From: BS750m-G57 sp964392945
Lineage (GTDB): Bacteria > Planctomycetota > Phycisphaerae > SM23-33
Direction: 5' to 3'
Assembly (NCBI GenBank): GCA_964392945.1
Contig: CAYMSH010000177.1
Span: 1-12,312, forward strand
Length of the DNA stretch: 12,312 bases
A program made the translations under genes and the position numbers. The notes beneath the pieces are model-generated. The model saw only the letters and a program-made list of their open reading frames with translations. It was not told the origin of the DNA and ran no database searches. Below are positions 1 to 7,278 of this stretch, one piece after another; positions within the stretch are counted from its first letter, which is position 1, and the number at the start of each line of letters is the position of its first letter.

Positions 1-1
1 G

Positions 2-3000
2 TTCCAGCGGTACGGCAAGCATGTTCGCATCCGGCGTATCCGGATCGCCGGAGAACGCCTGGTTGCCGCCGGCCATCAGGAAGTTGATCGTGCCGCCGAA
101 GAGGGTGAACGGATCGGAGCGGATGATGCCCGTTGTTGCGTCACTCAGGCCGTTCTGGTCGGTTTTCACCGCAAAGTTACCGCCGCCTCTGTCCCAGGGC
201 ATATTGCCTGTGGTGAATGCGGCGTTGTCGCCTATGGGGCTGACGCCGACGTTCCATCCGTCAAGCGTGCCCGAGGAGAAGTCCAGTCTCATCTCACCGG
301 CTCCGCCGTCAGGCGAGCCAGCCCAGATTACCGGAGCCGTTCCGTTGAGGGTCAGCGTTCCGGTCGGGTTGGCCAGGTTGTCTCCGACGATCTGCATCAC
401 AGCGTCGTCAGTGATATCGACCGCGCCGAGGGTGATCTGTGTGGCTACCGTCAGCGGGGCGGCGACATTGACCGTGCCGGTGTCGCCGACTATGGCGTTA
501 TTGACCGAACCGCCCGAGGTCAACTTGACCGTTCCGACGCCGCCAATGGTCAGCGTATCGGCGGCTACTGCGTTGGTGATATCCAGGGTGTATCCCGCGT
601 CGGTCGTACCGAGCGTGACGCTCTTGGTAATGTCGGTCGGGAGAGTCGGCAGGGTGACCACGGCGGTTGTCGCCGCGTTGCTGTCGGCCATGCCGGCCAG
701 GATCGTCGTACCGGTCGTCAGGTTGATCGTCTCGTTGTACGTCTGTGTCGCGATCGTGCTGGACAGCTTCAGTGCGGCGCCGTCGGCGACGTTCACGGGT
801 CCGTCTATCAGGCCTGTGGCGCCAAGCACCATCGTGCCGCCGGTGACATTGTACGTCACGCCGCCGGTGTATCCGCTGCCTGCTTCGGTCATCGAGTCGG
901 TGATGATCCACTGACCGGTGTTGACCTTGTTGATGACAGGAGCAACAGCTCCAGCCAGGTTCATCGCGCCAAGGTTAACCTTGGAGGTCGCGTCGATGAT
1001 AAGCCCGGGATCGCCCGCCAACGCACTGCTGAACGTCGTGCTGGCGAGGTTTATCCTGTTGTCGGCGGCGCCGGTGAACGTCAGCGTTACCGGACTGACG
1101 CCGTTGGTCACGTTCAAAGCGCCCAGCGTGACCTGCATAGCATTGATATCAAGCGTAGTATCGCTGGACATCAGCAGGTTCGTTCCGGGCAGCACGGCCG
1201 CGTCGCCGCTGCCGCCGGAGGTGGCTGCAGCGTAGTGAGCCGCAATATCTTCGGCGCTAAGCGTGGTGTTGTATACCGCAAGCTCGTCGATAGCGGCGTT
1301 CAGGTGGGTGTCGGCGAGATTCTGATTCCGTCCGATCTCGTCGTAGTAGTAACCGTCTGTCGCGGCGGTGAAGTTGGTGAACTCATTGTCCAGCACGCCG
1401 TCGATGTAGATCTTGAAATTCGTTCCGTCGCGGGTCATGACCACGTGATGCCACGCATCGTCATTGATTGCCGTAGCGGATTGGAAACCGAGACCTGATT
1501 CGCCGCCGGTCGCTCCGACTGTACCGTTATTCAGCGTTCCCCACCACCATTCCGGGCCGGATCCGACGCGTCCGGATCTTTGGCTGTCGTCTCCGCCGTA
1601 CAGGGTCGTCACGCGCCAGTTGGTCTGTCCATTGCCGGCGTAATCAGTCTTGATGAAGTATTCCAGCGTGCTGTTGGCGCTGAAACCGAGGTGATCGTTC
1701 AGGTGTGCGCCCGGCTCGAGCCAACCATCGGTTCCGAGATCCGCGGCCGTTCCCGTCCTGGAAGAGACCGAGTCGACTCCGAACGTAATCGTACCGTTGA
1801 CTGCTCCGCCGAAGTTGGCGTCGCTTCCGGTGTTGGCTGCTGTGTTTGAACCGGCTGCGTCATCAAACTGGTAGTAGACCTTCGGGGCGTCGCCCTGGAT
1901 GATCTGGGCGTAGGAGACACCGCCGCCGCCGATCGTCAGGGATCCGCCGGTCAGCTCCACCTGGGTCGGTCCGCCGGCCGGGGTGATCGCTACGTCGCCG
2001 GTGGCGACAAAGCTGCCTGTGCCCTTCATGTCCAGCGATATGCCGGTGGTGATCAGCTTCTGGGTTGTCAGGCTGTTTCCGTTCAGCGTAAGTCCGCCGC
2101 CTTCGGATACGTCAACGTTGGCAACCGGCGTTCCAGCCGAGCCCAGGTTGTTGCCGACCTGCAGCAAGCCTTTGACCGTGACGTTGGCTCCGTCGACATT
2201 GAGCGTAGCACTGCTCATGTCGATGCCGGAGTTCAGCGTGAGAGTCTCGGTGACGGTGAGGTTTCTGTTTGTACCGGTCGCCGCATATACGCCGCCGAGG
2301 TTGGCGACAAGCCCGCGAACCGTTACGTTGTCTTTAGTTTCCAGACTTCCGTCGATCGTAATCACGCCGGCGTTGGTTGTGCCCTGGGTGATTACGGTGC
2401 TTCCGGAGCCAATCGTCATGTCGCCCGAACCGATCACGTTGCCCGCGATGTTCAGCTTGTATCCGTCGGTGGTCTGCACGTTCAGCGTTCCGCTGCTCAG
2501 CGTCACGTCATTGCCGACAGCGTTGCCGACTGTGACCGTAAGCGGTCCGGCCGCGGCTCCGCCGTTGGCGCCTGCAGTCAGCGTGCCGCCGGTGGAGGTG
2601 AAGGGGTTGTCAAACGTCGCGTCTATTTCCAGTGCGCTGCTTACCAGAACAACCTCGCCGCCGTTGATTCCGACTGCGTTGTTATCGCCCAGCGGGTTCG
2701 ATCCGGCTTGTGCGACCAGGCGTCCTTCCCGGACGTCCCACGCCAGCGATCCGCCGGTCCCGATCGTCGGATCGCTGGGATCCAGGACCAGGTCAGCGGC
2801 GCCTGTCTTTACGATCGTAGCGGCGATGCTGTCGCCGACACTGATCGCGCCCGGCGCTGTGTTCGAGAGGGTGTTGAATCCGTTGTCTCCGGCCGCCAGA
2901 GTAGTGTCTGCAAAGATTATCGAGCCGACGGCTCCCGTGGTTGTCAGCGTTTTAGCGGCCGTGAAGTTCAACGAACCGAGAGTAGCGGTGCTTGCGGTTA

Positions 3001-6000
3001 TCGCTTCGAGCGTCGAATCGTTGCTCACGTCCACGTTCGTAGTCAGAAGACTGATGGCTCCGCCAGTTCCGCCGGCGTGATACAACTCGGTCACATCGGC
3101 CTGGGACAGCGCCGAATCGTAGATGTACATATCGTCGAGCCAGCCCTGGAAGTAACCATTGTTGGCCTGGCCCAGCAGGAATTCGCCGAGGCCCTGGAAC
3201 GGGGCGCTGGCCGGGTTGTTGGTCAGCGGCGTCTGGTCCACGCCGTCCCAGTATATGTGCCTGGTGTTGTCGGCGACGTTGTAAGTGCCGACTAAGTGGT
3301 GCCATCCGGCCGTGTCGGTGTACTGGGGATCATCCACATGGTCCGAATCGTTGGCGTAGAACGCCAGCGTGGCGTTGTCGGCGTCGCGGAACCCGAAGTG
3401 GAGCTTCAGGTTGTTGTTGCCGGGGCCCTGGCCCATGATGTAGTCGTTGCTGGCCGGCGCTTCGCGCTTGACCCATGCCGACAGCGTGAACGACTTGTTG
3501 GCGATGTCGATCCCGGCCGGGACACTGACGACGTCGTCTCCGCCGTCGAAGTAGAATGACGTTCCCGTGGATCCCGGTCGCGCGGCCTGGTTGACTACCA
3601 CGCCGCCGTTAAGCGTGCCGTTGTGTCCGTTGCCGGAGGAGTCGGCTGCGGTGGTTCCGCTGGTCTCGTCGAACATCCAGCTTGCGATCGCACCGGCCGG
3701 AGCAGCCAAGCCTCCGCCGGAGATCCGAATCGTGCCGCCGTCCAATTGCAGCGCCGCGGTCGATCCGCCAAGCGGCGTGTCGCCGCGGAACTCTATCGTT
3801 CCGCTCTTGGCGGTGAAGGTGGTCTGTGCGGCGTCCGTGGCGCCGAGGTCCAGCAGTTGCAGCGTGCCGGTTCCGGCGTGGGTCAACGCTACATCCGTCG
3901 TAGCGTAACTGTAGTTAGTCCAGGCCAGTTCGCCCTGTGCTCGGATCGTGGTTGTGATGCCGTCTGATGCGTCGTCGTTCAGCGTGATCCCGGCGGTGGG
4001 CATTGCGCCGAGCGTCAGGTCGACGTTGTCGCCGATATCCAGCGTGCCTGTCAGGGTAAGCTGCTCGTTTGAAACGACACCCGTCGTGGCGCCGTGGGGG
4101 ACCATCGTTGTGCTAATGCTGTTGAATGTCGTTCCGCCTTTGGCTCCGCTGACGTTCAATACGCCGTTTGTCAGCGTCAGTTCGCCGAACGTCGCGGTCG
4201 CGTCGGTCGTTGCGACCAGATTCGAGCTGTTGGTCACCACAACGTTAGTCGAGGACATGTCGAGAGCTTCGGTGTGGCTTCTGTAGTAGTTCCAGATTCC
4301 GTCCTGTGCGGCGTCGGCGGGTTTAATGACGGTCTTGCCGATCGTCGGGTTTTCAAACTGGAATTCAAACCTGGATCCGCCACCGCCTTCCCTGTGAGTG
4401 AAAGCGACCATGTAATCGCCAGCCGTCAGGCTAACCTGCTTCTCGCCGCCGTCGTTGTGTGCGAGCTGCTCGCCGCGATTCGAACCGAGCCCGGGAGTGC
4501 TGGACTCGAATACGCCGTCCTGGTCCAGGTCAATCCAGATTCCCGTCATGTCGTCCTGGTCGGTTCTCCAGAATTTCCATGTGCCTGCGTTGGCTTCTGT
4601 GACTCGAATGTATCCGAGGATCAGGTTCGAATAGTTGTCGTTTTGCCCAATGGCTCCGTCGGCTTTGAAGTCATTATCGTTATCGAAGTTCAGTCCGCGC
4701 GAGCCGGGTCCGTCGGTGAGGATCGCATGTCCGTAGAAGTTCTGGAACGATGTCGGGTCGTCGCCGCCCATCATTCCGCCATTGTTGTTCAGGTCCAGTG
4801 CAAGGTTGTCGTTGTTGATGTGATATCCGTAGTGGTCCAGGCCTTCGGTGTAGGTTTCGACGAACAGGCCGGAAGTGTTGAACGTTCCGCCGTCCATCTC
4901 CAGCGTTGTCACGCCCAGCGGGGCCGCATTGTGCATGTCGAGCGTGCCCTGGCTGACTTTGATCGACGTGTTGACCGCTCCGATCGCGCCAACGCTGCTG
5001 AAGCTGACTGTTCCGGCGCCGGTCTTGATCAGTGTGCTGTTGTCGTTAATCGACAGATCGCCCGCGGTGATATCCGCCGGCGTTGAAATCGTTCCGTTTC
5101 CTGTTCCTATTGCTACGTTGGCCAGAGTCCCTCCGTCCAGAGTCAGCGATCCGCCCGATCCGATGGTCGTAGCCGATGTTGCGGTCAGGCCTTCGTTAAC
5201 GGTCAAGGCTCCGCCGTTTACCGACAGTGCGCCTGCTGAAGTCATGCCGTGATTAACCGTCAAGGCTCCGTCGGTTGCTATGCTAAGCTGCCCCGCGGCG
5301 GCCAGGTCTACTGTAGTTGCGGCCTGTACGTCTGATACCGTAACGTCCAGCGTGTCGATAGTGACAGCCGTTCCGTTGTTGCTGTCTGTGTAGAAGGGAA
5401 CGGTTCCAGTGCTCCACTTGGCCCCTTCGTTCCAGTTGCCGGCGGCTCCGCCGATCCATGTCGCCGTTTCGCTCGCTCCGAAAACCGGAATACCGACACG
5501 GAAGGATCCGTCGCCGTTGTCAAACGCGGCGATTGCTGCTCCGCCGGTAGCGGTGAATGTGGTTCCGATCGCCGCCTGGACAGACGCCAGGTCCGCGAAG
5601 CTTCCGCCGAAGTCGGCGGTGAAGCCGGTATTGCTCAGGTCGGTAAAGTCGATCACGTCGCCGGTCTGTACCGTGATTGCTCCAACATCAACCGTACCGG
5701 CATTTCCAAGCGTCAGCAGGTTGTTGTTCGGGCCGTCGGCGGCTTTTATCACCCAGTCGGCTTCGGAGGTCATCAGACCGCCGTCAATACTGATATTCCA
5801 ATTACGGTTGGTCTGGTTGTAAGTCCAGAAGTTACCGGAGCCGGTGGCGTTAAGTTCGCCATCGGCCAGAATGTTTATATAGTAGGTGCTGCTATCGTGG
5901 CGGTTAAACTCCCAGCGATCAGTCAGACTAACGATTGCATCGGCCGAGCCTCCGTCAAGCACGCCATCGCCAACGTTGAAAACACCAGCTCGTCCGGTCG

Positions 6001-6298
6001 CGAAATAGCTGGATATCTCGATCGTACCAGCGTTCAGGTTCACGATGTTCCGCATGGTATCGCCGTTTTGATATACGCCGCCGCCAGAACGAAGAATGTT
6101 TGTGATCGTATCGGTAGTGTCGATCGTAACGGTGTCGCCGACATCCGATGGCATCGTTCCGCCCCAGTTGCCCGCGTCATTCCAAGTGGTCTGATCGCTG
6201 GCGCCGGTCCAAGTCCGATCGGCGGCGGCCGCGGTGCTGATAGGCGCCATGACCATTGCGATTGCAAGTACGATGTTTAAGGCGTTGCGTATGCGCAT
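2..6298 (-). CDS. Giant secreted beta-strand-repeat/LamG/PA14-like protein (C-terminus beyond window)
   Basis: This frame is open for 2099 codons from ATG 6298 to the left edge, with no stop found. AGGAG lies 7 bases upstream of the ATG. Residues 1-26 are a Sec signal peptide: basic start, hydrophobic core, and AAAA before D27. Two similar heads of the form T-W-x-G...W....NW...P lie at about 29-50 and 279-302. Autotransporter-associated beta-strand repeats (pattern KTGAGT...GTL) are seen near 421-456, 804-837, 1161-1204 and 1788-1827. A PA14-like sandwich spans about 479-655 and contains a DxDxDG loop (DLDQDGVFE). LamG/concanavalin-like sandwiches span about 870-1075 (SWMFDETSGT...SGNGHNGTLNG) and 1463-1690 (YYQFDDAAGS...DDAWHHVVMTRDG). 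Another jelly-roll-like module starts near 2006 (LDFSSGTLDGW) and is cut by the edge. The family suggests an extracellular stalk with glycan-binding heads. The ligand and the anchoring mode (PEP-CTERM, autotransporter barrel or other) cannot be seen. Confidence 0.94.
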   Translation of the reverse strand, partial: MRIRNALNIVLAIAMVMAPISTAAAADRTWTGASDQTTWNDAGNWGGTMPSDVGDTVTIDTTDTITNILRSGGGVYQNGDTMRNIVNLNAGTIEISSYFATGRAGVFNVGDGVLDGGSADAIVSLTDRWEFNRHDSSTYYINILADGELNATGSGNFWTYNQTNRNWNISIDGGLMTSEADWVIKAADGPNNNLLTLGNAGTVDVGAITVQTGDVIDFTDLSNTGFTADFGGSFADLASVQAAIGTTFTATGGAAIAAFDNGDGSFRVGIPVFGASETATWIGGAAGNWNEGAKWSTGTVPFYTDSNNGTAVTIDTLDVTVSDVQAATTVDLAAAGQLSIATDGALTVNHGMTSAGALSVNGGALTVNEGLTATSATTIGSGGSLTLDGGTLANVAIGTGNGTISTPADITAGDLSINDNSTLIKTGAGTVSFSSVGAIGAVNTSIKVSQGTLDMHNAAPLGVTTLEMDGGTFNTSGLFVETYTEGLDHYGYHINNDNLALDLNNNGGMMGGDDPTSFQNFYGHAILTDGPGSRGLNFDNDNDFKADGAIGQNDNYSNLILGYIRVTEANAGTWKFWRTDQDDMTGIWIDLDQDGVFESSTPGLGSNRGEQLAHNDGGEKQVSLTAGDYMVAFTHREGGGGSRFEFQFENPTIGKTVIKPADAAQDGIWNYYRSHTEALDMSSTNVVVTNSSNLVATTDATATFGELTLTNGVLNVSGAKGGTTFNSISTTMVPHGATTGVVSNEQLTLTGTLDIGDNVDLTLGAMPTAGITLNDDASDGITTTIRAQGELAWTNYSYATTDVALTHAGTGTLQLLDLGATDAAQTTFTAKSGTIEFRGDTPLGGSTAALQLDGGTIRISGGGLAAPAGAIASWMFDETSGTTAADSSGNGHNGTLNGGVVVNQAARPGSTGTSFYFDGGDDVVSVPAGIDIANKSFTLSAWVKREAPASNDYIMGQGPGNNNLKLHFGFRDADNATLAFYANDSDHVDDPQYTDTAGWHHLVGTYNVADNTRHIYWDGVDQTPLTNNPASAPFQGLGEFLLGQANNGYFQGWLDDMYIYDSALSQADVTELYHAGGTGGAISLLTTNVDVSNDSTLEAITASTATLGSLNFTAAKTLTTTGAVGSIIFADTTLAAGDNGFNTLSNTAPGAISVGDSIAATIVKTGAADLVLDPSDPTIGTGGSLAWDVREGRLVAQAGSNPLGDNNAVGINGGEVVLVSSALEIDATFDNPFTSTGGTLTAGANGGAAAGPLTVTVGNAVGNDVTLSSGTLNVQTTDGYKLNIAGNVIGSGDMTIGSGSTVITQGTTNAGVITIDGSLETKDNVTVRGLVANLGGVYAATGTNRNLTVTETLTLNSGIDMSSATLNVDGANVTVKGLLQVGNNLGSAGTPVANVDVSEGGGLTLNGNSLTTQKLITTGISLDMKGTGSFVATGDVAITPAGGPTQVELTGGSLTIGGGGVSYAQIIQGDAPKVYYQFDDAAGSNTAANTGSDANFGGAVNGTITFGVDSVSSRTGTAADLGTDGWLEPGAHLNDHLGFSANSTLEYFIKTDYAGNGQTNWRVTTLYGGDDSQRSGRVGSGPEWWWGTLNNGTVGATGGESGLGFQSATAINDDAWHHVVMTRDGTNFKIYIDGVLDNEFTNFTAATDGYYYDEIGRNQNLADTHLNAAIDELAVYNTTLSAEDIAAHYAAATSGGSGDAAVLPGTNLLMSSDTTLDINAMQVTLGALNVTNGVSPVTLTFTGAADNRINLASTTFSSALAGDPGLIIDATSKVNLGAMNLAGAVAPVINKVNTGQWIITDSMTEAGSGYTGGVTYNVTGGTMVLGATGLIDGPVNVADGAALKLSSTIATQTYNETINLTTGTTILAGMADSNAATTAVVTLPTLPTDITKSVTLGTTDAGYTLDITNAVAADTLTIGGVGTVKLTSGGSVNNAIVGDTGTVNVAAPLTVATQITLGAVDITDDAVMQIVGDNLANPTGTLTLNGTAPVIWAGSPDGGAGEMRLDFSSGTLDGWNVGVSPIGDNAAFTTGNMPWDRGGGNFAVKTDQNGLSDATTGIIRSDPFTLFGGTINFLMAGGNQAFSGDPDTPDANMLAVPLE
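1027..1203 (-). repeat. Post-sandwich linker module, copy 3 (after LamG 2)
   Basis: Residues about 1699-1757. Key points are LPGTNLLMSSDTTLD, VTLGALNVTNG, LTFTGA and INLASTTF. It follows the LamG tail EDIAAHYAAA, which parallels ADVTELYHAGG before copy 2. Confidence 0.55.
2896..3067 (-). repeat. Post-sandwich linker module, copy 2 (after LamG 1)
   Basis: Residues about 1078-1134. Key points are LLTTNVDVSNDSTLEA, ATLGSLNFT, LTTTGA and IIFADTTL. It begins just after the helix-like LamG tail motif ADVTELYHAGG and is the clearest of the three copies. Confidence 0.55.
4105..4270 (-). repeat. Post-sandwich linker module, copy 1 (after the PA14-like domain)
   Basis: Residues about 677-732 of the minus-strand gene. 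Key points are ALDMSSTNVVV, SNLVAT and ATFGELTLTNGVLNVSGA, then a TTF...ISTT stretch. The same order of motifs recurs after both LamG domains. It is inside the CDS and visible only at protein level. Confidence 0.55.
5196..5273 (-). repeat. Short in-frame tandem repeat in the beta-strand region
   Basis: Two 21-base units (5196-5216 and 5253-5273), differing at two positions, lie 57 bases apart, exactly 19 codons. Each encodes GALTVN-x-G, giving DGALTVNHGMT and GGALTVNEGLT. It suggests recent local duplication of one beta-strand unit, consistent with growth of a repetitive stalk. Confidence 0.6.
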
Positions 6299-6303
6299 TC
6301 TAT

Positions 6304-6310
6304 AACTCCT
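6304..6310 (-). promoter_or_regulatory. Ribosome binding site of the LamG/beta-strand gene
   Basis: On the minus strand this reads AGGAGTT, with AGGAG (6306-6310) ending 7 bases before the ATG at 6298. It fixes the start, which also opens directly into a typical signal peptide. Confidence 0.85.
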
Positions 6311-6505
6311 GCACGGGTTTGATTTGCCAGCGCGCGGAGGTTGCGGCTGGCCGGGTGTACAACTCACTTGTGGGGGTAGCTGCTGTTGTGGCAATGCGTC
6401 TGTTTCCATCTCAGTGCGGTGGGGGGGACGACCTTCCTAAGTCTGTCGCCAATCCGCGGTTACAAATTAAGTCGAAGTTCAGCGGGTTACGTCGCCCGCC
6501 GAATC

Positions 6506-6514
6506 GGGGGGGGG
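6506..6514. repeat. Nine-base poly-G tract in the leader (poly-C in the transcript)
   Basis: Nine consecutive G on the plus strand lie between the predicted promoter and the start codon of the minus-strand gene. Shorter runs of seven G (6421-6427) and five G (6372-6376) lie in the same leader. Such homopolymers are prone to length change by slippage during replication, and also to sequencing error. Confidence 0.8.
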
Positions 6515-6541
6515 CACGTCATGTCCTCACATTAGCCCAAG

Positions 6542-6566
6542 ACCGTTCACTCCAATCTCGAACGGT
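6542..6566 (-). promoter_or_regulatory. Hairpin at the predicted 5' end of the minus-strand transcript
   Basis: A perfect inverted repeat: ACCGTTC (6542-6548) and GAACGGT (6560-6566) around an 11-base loop. It begins almost exactly where the predicted promoter would start transcription. It could be a 5' stem that protects the mRNA, or an operator overlapping the start site. No poly-T follows on the minus strand, so a terminator is unlikely. Confidence 0.45.
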
Positions 6567-6572
6567 TTGAGA

Positions 6573-6601
6573 ATAATACCATCGGATTCTGATTATTGCA
6601 A
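6573..6601 (-). promoter_or_regulatory. Predicted sigma70-like promoter of the LamG/beta-strand gene
   Basis: On the minus strand TTGCAA (6601-6596) is followed after exactly 17 bases by TATTAT (6578-6573). These match the consensus at 4 of 6 and 5 of 6 bases. Transcription would begin near 6566 and give a leader of about 265 bases. Planctomycete promoters are poorly defined, so this is a prediction. Confidence 0.5.
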
Positions 6602-6624
6602 CCCCAAAACCAGAAAAGTCGGAG

Positions 6625-6634
6625 CCTCGCGAGG
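6625..6634. repeat. Ten-base perfect palindrome CCTCGCGAGG
   Basis: A self-complementary 10-mer about 24 bases upstream of the predicted -35 element of the minus-strand gene. Position and symmetry fit a binding site for a dimeric regulator. No known operator was recognised. Confidence 0.35.
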
Positions 6635-6685
6635 GTGCACAGAAATCTAATTGAAAGGAATAATGGCCAACGCGACACTCTCATA

Positions 6686-6709
6686 TATAACTCATAACAG
6701 TATGTTATA
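6686..6709. repeat. AT-rich inverted repeat TATAAC/GTTATA
   Basis: TATAAC (6686-6691) and GTTATA (6704-6709) are inverted around a 12-base loop that contains another ATAAC (6694-6698). GTTAT recurs at 6716-6720. This clustering near the middle of the divergent spacer could be a regulator site, though AT-rich DNA produces such repeats easily. Confidence 0.35.
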
Positions 6710-6857
6710 GCAGTCGTTATGCTTGATGGCGTGCCGGTTGGGTGTTTGCGAGATCCTCATCTCATGTCAAGGGAGGCGTTTGGTGTTTGAATCACCTATT
6801 TATCGCGTTGCAACTCTTTAATAACAAATCGTTTATATGAATATAGAAATGCCCCCC

Positions 6858-6893
6858 AAAAAAATGAGCAAGATTTGTAGAAAATGATCTTGC
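6858..6893 (-). terminator. Weak terminator-like stem-loop followed by a T run, minus strand
   Basis: Read on the minus strand, GCAAGAT (6893-6887) pairs with ATCTTGC (6874-6868) across a 12-base loop. TCA and seven T (6864-6858) follow. The stem has only three G/C pairs in seven, so it is weak. No minus-strand gene ends just upstream of it. It could stop antisense transcription from the direction of the CotH gene, or be chance. Confidence 0.3.
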
Positions 6894-7150
6894 AGTTCCA
6901 GGAGGCCATTCAGCACTGAATAGCTTGGAAATGAGATGTGTGTATCAAGCATAAGTATAGATATGGCAGTATTATACGCCGCCGGTATTTCTTCGATGAC
7001 GACATTTCGCCGATCCGTGCCAGCCAGCCCCGCCGCGAGCTGAGCACGGTATCGCGGTCAGTCGCTCGAACTCTGAATAATGGGAGTCGGCGGTCTTTCC
7101 AATGAAACGCGAACAGTGGCGAGGTCGATTCTCTGAAAAATTGGAAGAAT

Positions 7151-7166
7151 TGCTCTTGTCAGAGCA
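7151..7166. promoter_or_regulatory. Inverted repeat overlapping the -35 element of the CotH/lamin-tail gene
   Basis: TGCTCT (7151-7156) and AGAGCA (7161-7166) form a perfect 6-base inverted repeat with a 4-base spacer. The predicted -35 hexamer (7156-7161) lies across its centre, so a bound protein would block or modify polymerase access. This is inferred from position only. Confidence 0.35.
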
Positions 7167-7183
7167 GCGCAATGTGTTATTAT
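7156..7183 (+). promoter_or_regulatory. Predicted sigma70-like promoter of the CotH/lamin-tail gene
   Basis: TTGTCA (7156-7161) and TATTAT (7178-7183) each match the consensus at 5 of 6 bases and are 16 bases apart. The start point would be near 7190, giving a leader of about 89 bases. Confidence 0.5.
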
Positions 7184-7260
7184 GGACTATCAGGAGAAGT
7201 ATTATAGTAGGGTGAGGCAATGTTCTTTTGCACGCCCGTAGTTTCGTGTTGGTTGCCCGT

Positions 7261-7266
7261 GAGGAG
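7261..7266 (+). promoter_or_regulatory. Ribosome binding site of the CotH/lamin-tail gene
   Basis: GAGGAG lies 12 bases before the ATG at 7279. This is longer than usual, but no other ATG in this frame lies between the stop at 7213-7215 and 7279, and this start places the LEPR-XLL motif close to the N-terminus as is normal for the family. Confidence 0.6.
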
Positions 7267-7278
7267 ACGTATATTATT

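Larger units (their letters stand above)
6299..7278. other. Divergent intergenic region, 980 bases, no convincing gene
   Basis: This spacer separates the two start codons and is clearly richer in A and T than either gene, most strongly around 6660-6900. It holds the two promoter candidates, leader hairpins, poly-G tracts and inverted repeats listed separately. The part from about 6895 to 7100 shows no recognisable element: reading frames there are short, have no ribosome binding site and match nothing I know. No tRNA, rRNA or riboswitch pattern was recognised. Confidence 0.8.

Noticed and set aside
21..914. Plus-strand open frame of 297 codons at the left edge
   Set aside because: Antisense to the clearly coding beta-strand frame, with the same low-information composition. 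No signal peptide or domain was recognised.
1983..3080. Plus-strand open frame of 365 codons opposite the beta-strand gene
   Set aside because: Its Pro/Ser/Val-rich composition is the antisense reflection of Gly/Thr/Asp-rich repeats. The opposite strand holds clear LamG and repeat domains.
4094..5086. Plus-strand open frame of 330 codons
   Set aside because: It overlaps the PA14-like domain on the other strand, and its Val/Arg-rich content resembles nothing known.
6727..6742. Possible sigma54 site (TGGCGTG...TTGG)
   Set aside because: The -24 GG is present but the -12 element has GG in place of the essential GC, so the match is too weak.
7102..7215. Small open frame of 37 codons (starts MKREQWRGRF) upstream of the CotH gene
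   Set aside because: It has no ribosome binding site at a usable distance and contains the predicted promoter of the CotH gene. It resembles no leader peptide I know. It could be a gene remnant but cannot be supported.
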